This document shows, one piece after another, positions 1 through 13,000 of a stretch of DNA of 64,000 bases. Numbering within the stretch: position 1 is the first letter of the stretch; each line of letters opens with the position of its first letter. Origin of the DNA: Dichomitus squalens LYAD-421 SS1 (lineage: Eukaryota; Basidiomycota; Agaricomycetes; Polyporales; Polyporaceae); contig NW_006766886.1 in the NCBI RefSeq assembly GCF_000275845.1, positions 45,637 to 109,636 on the forward strand. Direction: 5' to 3'. The notes beneath the pieces are model-generated. The model was not told the origin of the DNA, ran no database searches, and was given only the letters and a program-made list of their open reading frames with translations. The position numbers and the translations under genes were made by a program.

Positions 1-2067
1 ACGCCCGCCGCATCAACATTTCCTCTATCGCATCATCATCGCGCGTCCTATCGGACGCTTATGCTTTTCCCTTCTCTCATATGGACATGGCTATTCCATG
101 CACTCCCTATTCCTCATTGGTATCATATGAGAACCTGGCACAGGTTCTGAAGGGGGAGAATGTAACGGATCGTTCATTACCTTATCTTATCTACATAGTT
201 AATCTACATCTTGTATCTAAATCTGGATCGTCATGGTGATCGGCGCTGATCCATCTGGATCCGCGCGACGTGGCGAAGGCTTCTCAGCCTTTCACCACGT
301 CCACCATAGTATACGCCCTCTCAATCTAGAGATTGGTTCAGTGTACTTTGGACTTGTGTGAATCAGGCGACACCCGTATCATTACACCCAGGGGGAAAGT
401 CACGCCCGGCGTCCCACAGGCTGGGCTCGAGCGTGCAGGCGTCCCGCCGGCCGCATTGCCCCAAGAGAGATGTGGAAACCACCATATGCAGCGGGACAAG
501 CAGGTAGAGCACTTACGACACGCGAGCGCACGAATGCCCCCGGGCGAGCACGTTCGTCCCGACGTCCGTCCCGTGCTCCGAGGGGGGAGGCCGAGTTTGG
601 GCGTATACGAGCGCACGGGACGTCCGCAAGCAAGCCACGGAAACTCGCTTTCTTTCCTGAATATGTCAACACGCGAACGCTGACCGGAAGCAGCATGCAT
701 CGGGGCCGAGGGTGCACAAGACAAAATAAGCATGCGTGCGGTCCATGGCCAGGCTGGAGACCGTGGTCCGATCGCGAGCGACGGTCAACAAAAACGATCG
801 CGATGGGTTCGTGGGCGGCTGGGCCGTTGTCACAAGTATCGAGTCTGTCGACCGTTGCCCTGGCTGGCTTACGGTGGTGCTACATAGACTGGACGGAACG
901 CGGGCGTTCTGCAGATGCGCGCGGGGGCGGCCAGAGTGCAGTGGGCTCTTCGCCTTTCGTCCGCAACTCCCGCTTGCCGACCGCACTTGCCTTATACGTC
1001 AGTCGAGGGCGGTTAGTGCAGATTTGCGCGGCTGTCTGGCAGACAAGGACGACTGTCGCGGGGTGGCATGTCGTATGGTTAACGCGTATCTAAGCAGATG
1101 CAGAGACGTTATGGGCAGCGGCATATCGTCCAAGTGTGACAGACCCGGAGGCGAGGATGGAAACAAGACGGAGGCCGGGCACTTGCCGGGGAGATACGGA
1201 GGAAGAGGCCGCGACGATGGTTCGAGCGTAATATCGGAGAGGGAGGATGGACCGGACGGTGACGCACACATGCATCCTCGAGCAGGTGGGCCCGGGCTGG
1301 CTGCTGGCACGAAGCGTCTCTGCGAGACGTCCCGGAGTGGTCAGATGTCTGCCCGATAGCAGATTGTGCACACGCAGGAGCCGTGCGGGGGAAAAGCAGA
1401 GACACTGATCCAGCGTCCTTGTTGAGTACTATTACGAGCGTGGCGCCTTGGCGTTGTGTGCGAGGCTGAGGGCGCAGCGCCAGCACTCGTCGACGCACAA
1501 TCCTCCGACCAAGGCGCCGGTCGGGACGGCCCAGGCGCTTCCTGGCTTCAGCCCGATTAGGGAGGTCACAGTTTACGGTCACGGCGTGTCACAGTTTTGT
1601 ACATCGCGGATGACGCCTCCTTGCGCGTCGAAAGACGTGGCGGGCTTGGTCAAACCGAGTCCACATAATATTCGGAGCCCAACGACGCCTGGTCGTCGAG
1701 GTCCCGCGTCGAGCAGCGTCGAGGCGGAGAAGACGGAAAGGAGGACTTGGGCGGCTGTTCAGGCTCCGCCACAGATTTGTGTTTGAGCGTGTATACCGTT
1801 ATTCAGGGCTTCGCCGAACTCACGTTGCCCCCGACCGCTCTTCCCTCCCACCACCACCGTCCTCATCGCCCGTCTGCATCCTCCCCTTCCCCTCCCCCCC
1901 TCCGCTCGTCCCTCGAGCGCAACCCGCTCTCCCCGCCGGCCCCCGACCCCACATCACCCGCCGCCTTGTGCGGTCCCCCGGCCCTCATATCCGTTCGGGG
2001 CCGTCTCTCAGACTAGCCCAGCCCCCACTCCGCCCCTCCCTCTCCAATCCACCCCCCATCGGCCGCG
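1..2067. other. Upstream region without a supported gene
   Basis: Open frames here overlap on both strands, carry no recognisable domain and look like chance frames in GC-rich DNA. From about 1830 to 2060 the plus strand is very rich in C and T, with long runs of CCT/CCC. This is common in promoters and 5' leaders of basidiomycete genes and probably belongs to the gene that starts at 2068. Nothing else could be supported. Confidence 0.5.
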
Positions 2068-2955
2068 TTGGCTTCACACCCCGACTTCCTCACCATGCTC
2101 CCCAACAACTATGTCGTCGGTGGGCAGCCCGGTCTCCCGCAGCCACAGCCCCAGCCGGGCCCTCAGCAAGGCATGCCTAATATGGGCATCGACCAGAACC
2201 GGATGTGGCAGCTGCAACAACAGCAACAACAGCAGCAGCAGCAGCTTGCAGCACAACTACGCGCACAGCAGCAGGGAAACGGTGGGCAGCTCAATCAGCA
2301 GGTGAGTTAGCTCTCAGTCATGTCATCGTGGTTGTGCCCAGCCCACCCCCTCCATGACACCACACTCTACCCGTATATCCATCGCTCGCCTTGTCGCGCA
2401 TCAAGTGGTCGGCTCATCCATCGCACGGCGTGGATTGCCTCGCCTCCCCCCTCCATCGCTCTCTCCACCGCCTTAATCTCACATTGAAGTATTTACTCAC
2501 GCCCGTCTGATTATGTCATCAATTCCTGCTGTCTTGCCTGTCGCGTCCGCTTCACCCTTACTCACTCCTCCAACTCTCCCCGGTAGATGCTCGAACTCCT
2601 CCGCCAGCGTGGTGGTGTACAAGCAAACCCGCAGGTCATGGCTCAGCAGCGTCAGTTTGCCGGCGGCGTCCCTCAGCTCGGCGTTAATAACTCCTCTCCA
2701 TTTCCGCACGACCCCTCTCAAGGCCTTCCGAACGCCCAGCCGCAATTTGGGAACGTACCTCCCGGCCAGAACTTCGCCAACTTCCAGACGCTTGCCCGTA
2801 ATCCGGCGCAGATGTTCCAGAATCAGGGTCCCATGCGCCAGCTCGACCTCATGATGGCTCAGAACCAGCAAAACCAGAACGGCGTCTCCAACCCCAATCC
2901 CATGGCCGCCCTTCAGCGACAATTGGCGCAGCAACAGCAGCAACAACAACAACAA

Positions 2956-2987
<32 letters not shown>

Positions 2988-5900
2988 ACAACAACAGCAG
3001 CAGCAGCAGCAGCAGTCGCACGCGCAATCGCAGGCCTCGCACCAGCAGCCATCGCGGATGGACGCGCCTCAGCTTCCCCCTGGCCTCTTCAGTAACATGA
3101 ACCCCGTACAGATGCAGCACAATCTCCAGAACCACCCTCCACAGAACGGTATGGGCCCCAATCGCGCACCGAACGCCATGATGCCTCCTATGCAGGAAGG
3201 CCAGATGCAGGGTCAACAGCACATGCGACGACCTATCAGTATACAGGAGATGTCGATGAAGGCGCACGAGTTCAGACAGGCGATTATGGCCGGGGAGAAT
3301 CGCATCAAGGCGCTTCAGAGCCAGGCGATGACTCCTCAGGCTCCGCAGGACGCCATTGCCGCCGAGATTAGCAAGGTGCAGAAGGAGTTGATGGATCGCA
3401 GGCAGACTTTGACGAAGATCATGAACTTCTTGCGCATGAATGCTGTCAATGGGGCAAACCCCGCCTACCAGAATGGCGTTGAGATGTGAGTGTCACAAAA
3501 ATGGCGCAAAAGCGCTTTGTGCGGCGGACTCACACTTAATCCATCAGGAGAACCACGGGCCCGTCGCCCGTCCCTCCTCAACGTCTACCCGGTGGCCCTC
3601 AGAACCCAACTCAGATCGGTTGGATGCAGCAGAATCCCTCGCAGATCCCCCAGTTCAACAGCCCCCGTCCTGTATCCACAGCTGCCCATTTGGCTCCTAA
3701 CGCAACATCTCAGCCTTCGGGTCCTCAGATGAGTACGCCTCAGCTCCAACAGCAGATGGCCGCGTCGCAGCCGAACATGCCCCAGCGCGCGATACCAACA
3801 CCCTTGCCCGTACCGAACGGCGGCGCGCCGTCCCATGGCGGTGCGCAGCCCACTCCCAACGGAAGGCCGAACTCTCTTCCAAACGGCGTCGGCCCTCCGT
3901 TCAACATGTCGTACTCTCCGCTAACGCGTGAAAACTTCACGAAGGCCTACTTCCAGCAATGGATACCGAAACATCCCGTCGACCAGACCATGCTCAAGGT
4001 CGAGGGTCGCGAGATCGACCTGTACCAGCTGCACTACGAGGTCATGAGCCAGAACGGCTACCGGATCAACGTCCAGCAGATTGCGCCGAACCAGATTCCT
4101 CAGCTCGTTCCCACTCTCGTGATCTCGCAGGAACAGTGGCCGGTCATCGCGGGGCGGCTCGGGTTCGTTAACTTCCCTGGTAACGGCCACGAGCCAGCTA
4201 GGTCAGGGCCTGCTATCGCCGTTCACATCGAGCAGGTGTACAAGCGGTGCCTGCAGGACTTCGACAGCCAATATCTCCGCCAGCTCTTCCAGCACCGACG
4301 GCTCATGATTCTCGGGCAGAAGGTCAACGGTGGCGACATGTCCGCTGGCCCGTCGGGCCCCGCGGCTCCTCAGGGCTTGAGCGACATCAAGGACCCGAAG
4401 GCCCTCAGCGAGATTATCAGCTACGCGGCGCATTCCGCCCCTGAGCTGCAGGCGCGCGGGGTGCCGAACCACATCATCGCGCTCGTTGAGAAGCACCGCG
4501 ACCAGCTGAAGGCGACGCTCCAGCAGCAGCGCGACTTCGCGAAGAACATCCAGATCGCGGCGCAGGGTCAGCCGCGCAACGTGTCGAACCCCGCGATGGC
4601 GAACGCGAACGCGATGCTCCACCACCAGGCGAACAGCATGAACATGGCGAACGGGATGAACGGCCATGCGAAGCCGCCCATGCAGCCCGGGCAACTCCCG
4701 CAGGGGATGAGCATGCCGTCGACGTCGTCGATGCCGCCGAACGGACAGCAACAGCAGCAGGGGCAGCAGCGACCGGGTGGTGCTCCCGGGATGTTGCCTA
4801 TCTCAACCGGCCGTCCAACTCCCGCACAGATGGCGGCGGCGGTGGAGATGGTCAGACGACTCAAGGAGGAGAACAAGCGTAAGTCTTACTGGAGTGCACC
4901 GTCTGCGTTGTTCCGACGTTGGCTAACTGTGTGAAACAGACGTTCAATTCCCCACGACCCGCCCGGTCCACATAGGTGACGCTCAGCGTCTGGAATACAA
5001 CGCGCAGTTCGAGCACTTGCACCGTCTGGTGACGACGCTGGACCAGAAGCTGCCTCATCTTGCGGTGTGCATGAGGGAAGACGTGATCAAGAAGCTAGTG
5101 ATGATGGTAAGCGTGTCCTTGCTTTGGAATGAATCATGTTCAATGACATTCGGCTTTGAAAGATTTCTGTGGTCCAGCAGCAACGCGAAATGCTGTCGAG
5201 CAACCCAACGCAGTACTTTATGCCGCTGCAGTGGGTGCAGCAGATGATCATGCAGGTCAACCAGGCGAACCATGCGTTCACGACGTGGGTGAACAACGCC
5301 ATGCGTTCGGGACCACCTGCAGACGGCAGTCAGGCCCAGGCGGGTCCAAGTACGCACAGCCAGCCTGGTCCGTCGACTGGGCCACAACGTCAAGGGCCAC
5401 TACCCGTCCCTCGACCTCCCACCGCACAGCCCGCGCCCACACCGTCCGCCTTGTCACCTCCTGGGGCTCCCGCACACACGCCTGCGGCGTCCGCTTCATC
5501 CCCGCATGTCGTCAGCACGCCGTCGATTTCCAAGAAGCCGACGCCAAAACCGTCTGGCGATGTAGCCTCCGCTCCCACACCCACCCACATCAACTCTCCG
5601 CAGACTCCCAGGTCTCCCAGAAACAAGCCCGCCCCGAAGCCCAAAGCGCAGCCGAAGCAGCGGAAGGTGTCTACTAAATCCGGCACCGCTGCTAGTCCAG
5701 CCGCTGGTCCTTCGGAGACGAAGCTGCCCGCTACGCCTGCTGCTGCTACTCCCGCGAACGCGCCTACGCCGGAGCCCTCGTCAGGCTCGAAGCGGCCACG
5801 GGAAGAAGAGTCGGTCGCATCGACGAGCGCATCCGCGCCTCCGTCCGCCAAGAAGATCAAGACGGAATGGGACGAGGCGCCTAGCGATATTCTCGTGAAG

Positions 5901-6497
5901 CGGCAGGCGGAGGCAGACGGCGCGAAGACGGACGAGGACACCGTGAAGTTCCTCGAGCAGATGTCGAGCTGGCTGACGCAGATCGGCGGCGAAGGCGACG
6001 GGCAGGACATACTGAAGACGGAGATCGCGGAGTCGCTGGACGAGATCTTGAAGGCGTACCCGGTCGCCGCGGACGACGGCATGTCATTAGCCACCTCCAG
6101 CTTCATCGAGAGCATCAACGTGGGGAGCTCGTCGCCAAAAGCGTCTGCGGTCGACCCGGCCGATTTCTTCGACTTCACATCGTACGGGCTGCCCGAGGAG
6201 GACTCAGGGTCGAAGGCGGACACGCCAGATCTGGTACAGGCATCGTCGTCAGTCGGTCCCAGTCCAGGATCTGCGTCGGAGACTGAGGTGCATCCGGCAG
6301 CCTCTACAGGAGCTGATATCGCGAAGATCGCCGACCCGAAGAGCGAGCCGTCGGGGGGCGACTCGATGTCGCAGGACCTCTGGCGGGCGATCGACGGGGG
6401 CGAGTCCGCGTTCTACAACTCGACGGACAGCTGGAAGTGGGACCAGCCCATGCCAGCACTGGAGCAGCCGTGGGCGATCTACTCGTCAACATCATAG
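2068..6497 (+). CDS. SWI1: SWI1-like ARID-domain subunit of the SWI/SNF chromatin remodeller
   Basis: Predicted DNA-binding subunit of the nuclear SWI/SNF remodelling complex. Five exons join in frame: 2068-2301, 2587-3485, 3548-4878, 4940-5106 and 5163-6497, giving 1321 residues. The N-terminal 500 residues are Gln/Asn/Pro/Met-rich, with a 29-glutamine run at about residues 193-221. An ARID (BRIGHT) domain lies at about residues 503-630; visible signatures are REIDLYQLHYEV, the tryptophan of EQWPVIAGRLGF, and SGPAIAVHIEQVYKRCL. A Pro/Ser/Lys-rich stretch and an acidic, low-complexity C-terminus follow. The layout (Gln-rich N-terminus, ARID, long C-terminus) matches fungal Swi1/ARID1. The first intron (285 nt) is long for this genome. 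ATG 2068 was chosen because it opens the Gln-rich frame; ATG 2095 is a possible alternative. The family call is from motif memory; complex membership is inferred. Confidence 0.85.
2929..3015 (+). repeat. CAG/CAA repeat encoding 29 glutamines
   Basis: An uninterrupted glutamine-coding tract of mixed CAG and CAA codons inside exon 2 of the SWI1-like gene. Mixed codons make slippage less likely than in a pure CAG repeat. A second, shorter run lies near 2214-2246 in exon 1. Confidence 0.95.
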
Positions 6498-7117
6498 TCA
6501 CGATTTTAGAGGAACCTGGAGACTCGGGGCGCGGAGCGGGGGAGGCAATGTGCGGCGGACTGTGTGGTGATATAATACCGACGTGGACCTGGGCTGCTCT
6601 TATCTCGTAACATATTTCGCTGTGCTTTTAGTATGCGCGCCGCTGCCTGCCTCGTCTCGTCCAGGGCTCGACTCGTTCACGTTCTTGGCCGCTTGTCTTC
6701 GTTCCGGCTGCCCTCCATATCTGGTTCGCCTTCCCTTTATCATCTTCATCCTTCCCCGCTGGCAGATTCCCCTCTCGTCTATATCATCTCATCCATCCTC
6801 TCGCCACCTGTCGTCGCATCTGTTGTTGTTTCTTGATTATATTAGTCGTGTCCGCTGTGTATTTTTACGCTTGTCTAGCATGCTATCGATATATCCGCCC
6901 CGCAGCTACTGAGACACTTCTGTACACATGTTCGCTCGTCTGAGCTCCAGTTGGTGAAGGCAGAATCTGTGTGCATTGCGCGAACCTCAGACGTCATGAC
7001 ATGGGAGGGCGCTTGTTTATTCAATATTAGCGAAGTCGGTAGCCTGATCCTGGCCTCCCCCTGCGGCTGTTGATCCGTTCTCCACTTTCTCTCATGCACT
7101 CGTAGCGGTATACCACC
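6498..7117. other. Intergenic region between SWI1-like and AP-3 beta genes
   Basis: Holds the 3' end of the SWI1-like gene and the promoter of the AP-3 beta gene. A C/T-rich tract runs from about 6640 to 6830. Chance open frames here show no domain. Confidence 0.5.
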
Positions 7118-10028
7118 ATGGCTGCTTTGAACCTCAATGTCCTTACCGAAAATGCCGTCAGGCTGGGAGCCCGCCTTCAAGAGACTCTCTCGGAACAGAC
7201 TAGGGACCTCAGCCTGCGGGCTTCCGGCTCGGCCTACCTCGACAACCCAGAGGAAAAGGTCAAGAATATCCGGAAACAGTTGGACTCGAACAGTGACAGG
7301 GAGAAGCTTGAGGCAATGAAGAGGCTCCTCGCCGTGCGTCTGCCTTTGACCCGTTGATTTATCCCAAGCGCATTCTCTGACCAGTGCACGCCCATGTAGT
7401 TGGTCTCCAAGGGCAGGAACGTCTCCGAGTTCTTTGCTCAAGTGGTCAAGAATGTAGCCTCTCATAACCTCGAGATCCGGAAGCTCGTGTACATCTATCT
7501 CCTCCGCTACGCCGAGCAGGAGCCGGACCTTGCGCTCCTGTCCATCAACACCTTCCAGAAGGACCTCTCCGATCCTAACCCCCTCATCCGTGCCATGGCC
7601 CTCCGCGTACTCTCCGGAATACAGGTGCCCATGATTGGCAGCATCGTCATGCTCGCCATCAAGAAGTGTGCCGCCGACATCAGCCCGTACGTCCGCAAAG
7701 CCGCCGCACTGGCCATACCGAAGCTCTATCAGTCAGTCATACGTTCCTCCGCGCATCGTCTCTCTCATGAGTAATCGTGGGACAGCTTAGACTCGACGCA
7801 TCAGCCTGAGCTCATCAAAATCATCTCTACGCTGTTGAAGGACCAGTCTCCGCTTTCGCTAGGAAGCGTCGCCATCGCCTTCGAAGCTGTGTGCCCGACA
7901 CGCCTTGACCTTCTACACCAGCACTATAGACGACTGTGCAGGACCCTCATTGACATGGACGAATGGGGTCAGGTCGACCTCATCAATTTGCTCATCCGCT
8001 ATGCTCGCGTGATGCTGCCTCGACCCATCCCCGCGACGGCGGCTGGGTCGTCATTAAGCTTCGACGTCGACAGCGACCTGAAATTGCTCATTACGTCTGC
8101 GGAGCCTCTACTGCAGTCTAACAACCCTGCTGTAGGTCAACTATGGCTTCTTCATAGAAGATGTGTCTAAGCACGAAAAGCCTATAGGTCGTTCTGGCTG
8201 TTGCACGAGTGATTTACTACCTAGCGCCGCAGAATGAGCTACCGAAGATTGTTCCCCCTCTATTGCGACTTCTGCACGTGTCGCCCGAGGTCGAACGTAT
8301 CGTTCTCACCAATCTAGCGATTACTTCGTCTGCGTTAACTGTGAGTATGGTATCAAGCACCGTGAACAAACCTCTTAATTCACGTTGTTGGCCACAGGAC
8401 GTTCTTGCGAAGTCATACATCGCGTTTCTGGTCAGAGCAGACGACCCGCAGCGAGTGAAGAAGGATAAGGTTCGGCTTCTTCGCGCGGTTGTCAATCCGG
8501 AAAATTATCCATCACTTCTCCGAGAGTTCATTGTAAGTGAAGTTATGTCCCTCGGCGCAACTTACAACTAAAGCAGCAGACTTGCAGTGCTACGCCGACG
8601 ATGCTGACGACGAGTTGGTTGCTGACTCCATACAAGCCATCGGCTATATCGCACGCGTGATCCCTGAGTCCACCCAGCAGTGTCTCACGGCACTCATGTC
8701 GTTCATCCAGAGCAAACACGGTTCGTCTCAGCATCCGTGACTACTATCTTTCTGTCCTCATACCAATCGACGTAGACGTGATCGTCGCGAATGCCGTCCT
8801 GGTCCTTAAGTCACTAGTGCAAATTCGCCTACAACAGCAACAAGACGCGATAGCGTACGGCGCACTACCGTCCACCTTCTCCCCTCTTGAGATCATCTCC
8901 CGCCTCGCACGTCGTCTAGACGAGATCCGCCACCCTAAGGCTCGGGCCTGCGTCATATGGCTAGTCGGCCAGTACGCCGCATCGTCTGCGGCCCCAGACA
9001 ATTCCAATGGTCTCACGCACGCAGGACCAGAAGGCATAGCTCCGTGGGCACCTGACGTGCTGCGCAAGACCGCGAAGTCCTTCACGCAAGAGGTGTGTAC
9101 CGTCCTTTTCCATCCACTCGCGTAGCTTTCTCCGCTCGCTCAACGAGGCACTCGCATGGTGGTTCAGGCGCCAGCCGTAAAGTTGCAGATCATCACGCTC
9201 GCCGCAAAACTCCTTGTGTTGTCGCCCGCGGACCGGACGATCGGCCTGCTCAACCGATACGTCTTCTCGCTCGCGCGGTACGACCTCAACTACGACGTGC
9301 GCGATCGCGGGCGGATGCTCAGCGCGCTTCTCGCCGGGGTCGCCCCAAACGTCCTCGGAGATAGCGACGATATGCACGAAGACGTCGGTGGTGTGGTCCT
9401 GCGACGCGAGCAAGTCAGACTGGTGCTATTCGAAGGCAAGTCCAGTGCCGCTGAAGAGCCTGCTGCCGCGAATGGTACGTTGCATTCCCCCTTTGCTCGT
9501 GCGCATGACCTCATAGCAGCTAACCACGCGCGATACTCCCCCTGACTGGTATGGACAGACGACGATCACGGACGCTTCGGCTCGCTCGCCGCAGTGACAG
9601 GCAAGTGGGCGGGGAGCGACAACTACTTGCCCGACTGGCTGGAAGAGGGCACGGAGTCCTCGCTCCGGGATACCGAAGCGGATGTGCCGCAACCCCCGGT
9701 GCTCACGGCCCAGTCTTCCGCCGCGCGTTCCATCTCGTCAAATAGCGCCAGGCCAACTCCGATCGTACTCACGCCGACGGGCGGCGGCGCCTCGCCTGCA
9801 GGCTCATTTTCACGGCAACAGGAGGGCGCAAAGGCGGCGTATATGGATTTGGATAGATTTTACGAAGATACGGAGGAGACTGAGGAGACGGAAGAGAGCG
9901 AAAGTGAGGAGAGCGAGGAGGACGATGGAGATGATGATGGGAGTCACCAAGCAGAGTCCAGCGGAGAGGAGTCCGACAGCGATGAAGACGAGAGCGAAGT
10001 CGAGCACTTACAGGGTACAGCAAGGTAG
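7118..10028 (+). CDS. APL6: AP-3 adaptor complex, beta subunit
   Basis: Large beta chain of the AP-3 clathrin-adaptor-like complex, which sorts cargo from Golgi/endosomes to the vacuole. The adaptin N-terminal solenoid starts close to the initiator Met. Typical beta-adaptin motifs are visible: [11 protein letters not shown], then after an intron with a GTGCGT donor [34 protein letters not shown] and [17 protein letters not shown]. The chain continues through several 50-70 nt introns, including those near 7334-7399 and 7731-7790. It ends in an acidic Ser/Glu/Asp-rich tail (about 9850-10010), as in the hinge of AP-3 beta chains. No clear C-terminal ear domain follows, consistent with the shorter fungal proteins. 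The ATG sits in an accATGG context. The stop lies 45 bp from the stop of the convergent CWH43 gene, so the transcripts may overlap. Exon ends in the middle were not all fixed. Confidence 0.88.
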
Positions 10029-10073
10029 TTTACAACAGACTAGTGTATATGTAGATACAACAACATAACCAGA

Positions 10074-13000
10074 TCAGTCGTCGGAGGGGGTTCCCAAAGC
10101 CTCGTCGGGAAGCTTGTAGTACAGTGGCTGGACATTTACCAATGAGTATCAGTAACCAAAGGTTATCTGCAAACTGCTCACTGTGTTGAAAACATGATAA
10201 CCGTGGCCGTTCTTGCCGCCAAGTTCGGGATAATATTCCATTGGGAACCACTGAGACGTGCATCAGACCTCTGCCTTCGGGCCAAGGATACATCAGACAC
10301 TCACATGGTCCTCCGGCAGCCACTCCTTGAACGACCGAAGATATCTAGCGGTCCTACTGTCGTCCCTGATGGTCCGTTTGTACGGCGGAACAACAAACTG
10401 GCCGATTTGCATCTCGGTGTCTGTCACGATGCCCCTCGACACCCGCGCATAGGACGTGCGATACAGCCCGCGATAGAAGATGTATTCGCACCAGCGGTCA
10501 GCGTCCTCGTCGTCGATATCGAACACCTTGCCGTCCTCCACCATTATCTGATACGGCGCAGGGCGCGGGGCGTGCGGCTTGGTGACGACGTAGCCGAGGA
10601 AGATGACCGGGTCGGGGTACGATTCTGCCATGATGCGAGCGAGTTCGGTGGCTTGTAACTCGCGGTCAAGTGGAGTCTCCTCTGCGATGACATATGTGAA
10701 TGGTGGTGCACTTATCGCGGATGAAGGCTGGAAAGTCATACCTTGACCATTGTGAGACACGATGACCTTGACCGGTGTACCAAACATATTTAGGTAGGCC
10801 TCGATAGCAGGCGCAAGCTCGCCGTCAGGTGAAGGCAGGAGATGGTGCGTGGAGTTGATGATGGGGAACTGGTGCTACAGTCAGACAGTAACTTCGACAT
10901 TCGAGTTCAAAGAACGTACCTTCGAGAGTAGCACCGCGCCCCAGGTGTGCTGATTAGGCCCCGGACCTATATCGACATGCTGGGCCAGAATGAGCCATGC
11001 GCCTTCAAGAGCAAAACCAGATGAAACAACGACTCACGAAACCGAGGTCTTCTGCGATGACCCGCGTACTTGTCCAGAGGGTCAGGCACAACAAACCGCT
11101 TGCGAGAGGGGTAAACTTACAGGTCACGGTTCCCAAAGGTAACGCGCTACGAAGATTGTCTCAGCACTAAGCGTCTCAAAGCCTACTGATCGGCACTTAC
11201 GTGGAGGTCCGTCTCCAGCAACCCGACAACATCCAGTTCCATGTCCCTATGCGCCAATCCGTCAAACATGCACTCATTCATGACCACGACAGAAACGCTC
11301 ACTTGATCAAGTCCCGCATCAACCTCTGGCTGTCCCTGCCCCGATTGTCGATCCCGAAATGCACCGTCCAAATACCCGCTCTGACGATCCTCGGCCCAGG
11401 TCGATGAGGCGTCGGCACCACGGTCGGTATGTGGTAAAGCGTCGCGAGGAGCGACAACGCCGACAGGAGCGCAAGCGCGTACTGAACAGTGTACTGTGCG
11501 CGCTTCGAGAGGGTCAGAGCCACAGAGCCGTTGCCCAACGCAGGCCACTTGAACGCAAGACCGATGCCCGCAAACTGCGCCGCGAGCACCCTGAGGACTC
11601 GACCGTTCAGCACACACACAAGGCGTCCAGGGATGGCACGAAAGGACACAAACGTACCAGTTCGTTCGCTCGCGGAAGTACTCTCCCCCAGGCACGAACG
11701 CATACGCGACCGTGAACACGCTCGCGACGTCGAAAAAGCACACCACCAGCCACGCGACCGCCGCCGTCTTCGCCACCCCGCCGTCCAGCGCAGCCGCCCT
11801 CGCGCGCGCCCACACGGTCGGTACCAGACTCATGAGGAACGCCGCGACGCCCAGCCCACCCGCGTACCCCGTCCAGTCCTTGTAGGTGTACATCACGTAC
11901 GCACTCGCGGATCCGAGCGCGAGGTACAGCGGGTGCGCGAGGACGTCAGAGGTGGACGCGGAGCCCGCGAGGAACGCAGCAAGTCCGAGCCCAAGCACCT
12001 GGGCGAGGTGCGTGAGCGAGCCGTGCTGGCTCGGGATGGGGCCGGTGATCGGATATCCGGTCCATGACCAGGCGATGAGCGTGCTAGGGTCGCCTAGTAG
12101 GGAATGCAGTGAGAAGATGAAGCTTCCAAGGAAAATAGCACCAGGGAACCAGTGCGTCTGAGGCGCAGGGGTTGGAGCAGACTTCGCAGGCTTGACAGGC
12201 TGCGACTGGACGGGACGATACGCGAACTCAAGGATAGCGAGAAGTGCGAGCGCAATGCCAGTCTTATTGCATCCGCCCGAATTCTCGTTGACAAATGGCC
12301 AGACTGCCACATATAGATGAGCATGACGACTGAAAGCGCGAAATCCACAGGACGTACTAGGGTTGTTCGAGTGGTTGGCGTGCTTCGACAGGGAAGTCAT
12401 GAGAAAGCCGAGTCCAGTGACTGATGATCCAGGTCAGTACGAATAGGTCGTAATCATCGACACCGTTAGATGCAACACATACCCAAAGCCTGGTATGCAA
12501 CTCCCTCATCATCCCCGCCAAACCACACCGCAGTCGCACCGACAGTAGCTGCGGAGTTCGCAAACGACACCAACAGGAGTCTAGTCATAGGACTCGAAGA
12601 CAAGTACGAAGCAAGGCCGACCAGCGTCAGAACGTGCAGGGTCGTGCGACCCTCCCTGCTGTAGGCCCATCCCTTGAACGGAGGGATCCCCAGCAAGAGC
12701 GGGGAGAGGGAAGACAGCAGAGCGAGCTCTTGTCCGGAGATGCCGAGCTGCCAGATCGAGAAGTAGAAGAGCGTCGGCGTGAGGGCGGTGAAGACCGACC
12801 AGAACATGTAGGCTGTCGTTCCGCTCCAGGTCAGCCTTTCTCATCGCCACTTCCAGCGTAACTGCGTTGCACATACAGAGATACACGTCGCTGACGAACG
12901 ATACGGTCGGCTGTGCACACGAGTATAGGGACTGTGTTGCAGTGGCTTTCGTTGCAGTAGCCTCCTTGCCGTTTGGTTGTGAGGTACTCTCACCAGCCGA

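Noticed and set aside
333..1582. Several open frames of 100-207 codons on both strands upstream of the SWI1-like gene
   Set aside because: Frames overlap on opposite strands, have Arg/Gly/Pro-rich random-looking composition and no motif or intron pattern; expected by chance at this GC content.
2497..3267. 256-codon minus-strand frame with a long leucine run
   Set aside because: It is the complement of the CAG/CAA polyglutamine tract of the SWI1-like gene, not a real protein.
5390..6223. 277-codon minus-strand frame
   Set aside because: Antisense shadow of the low-complexity C-terminal exon of the SWI1-like gene.
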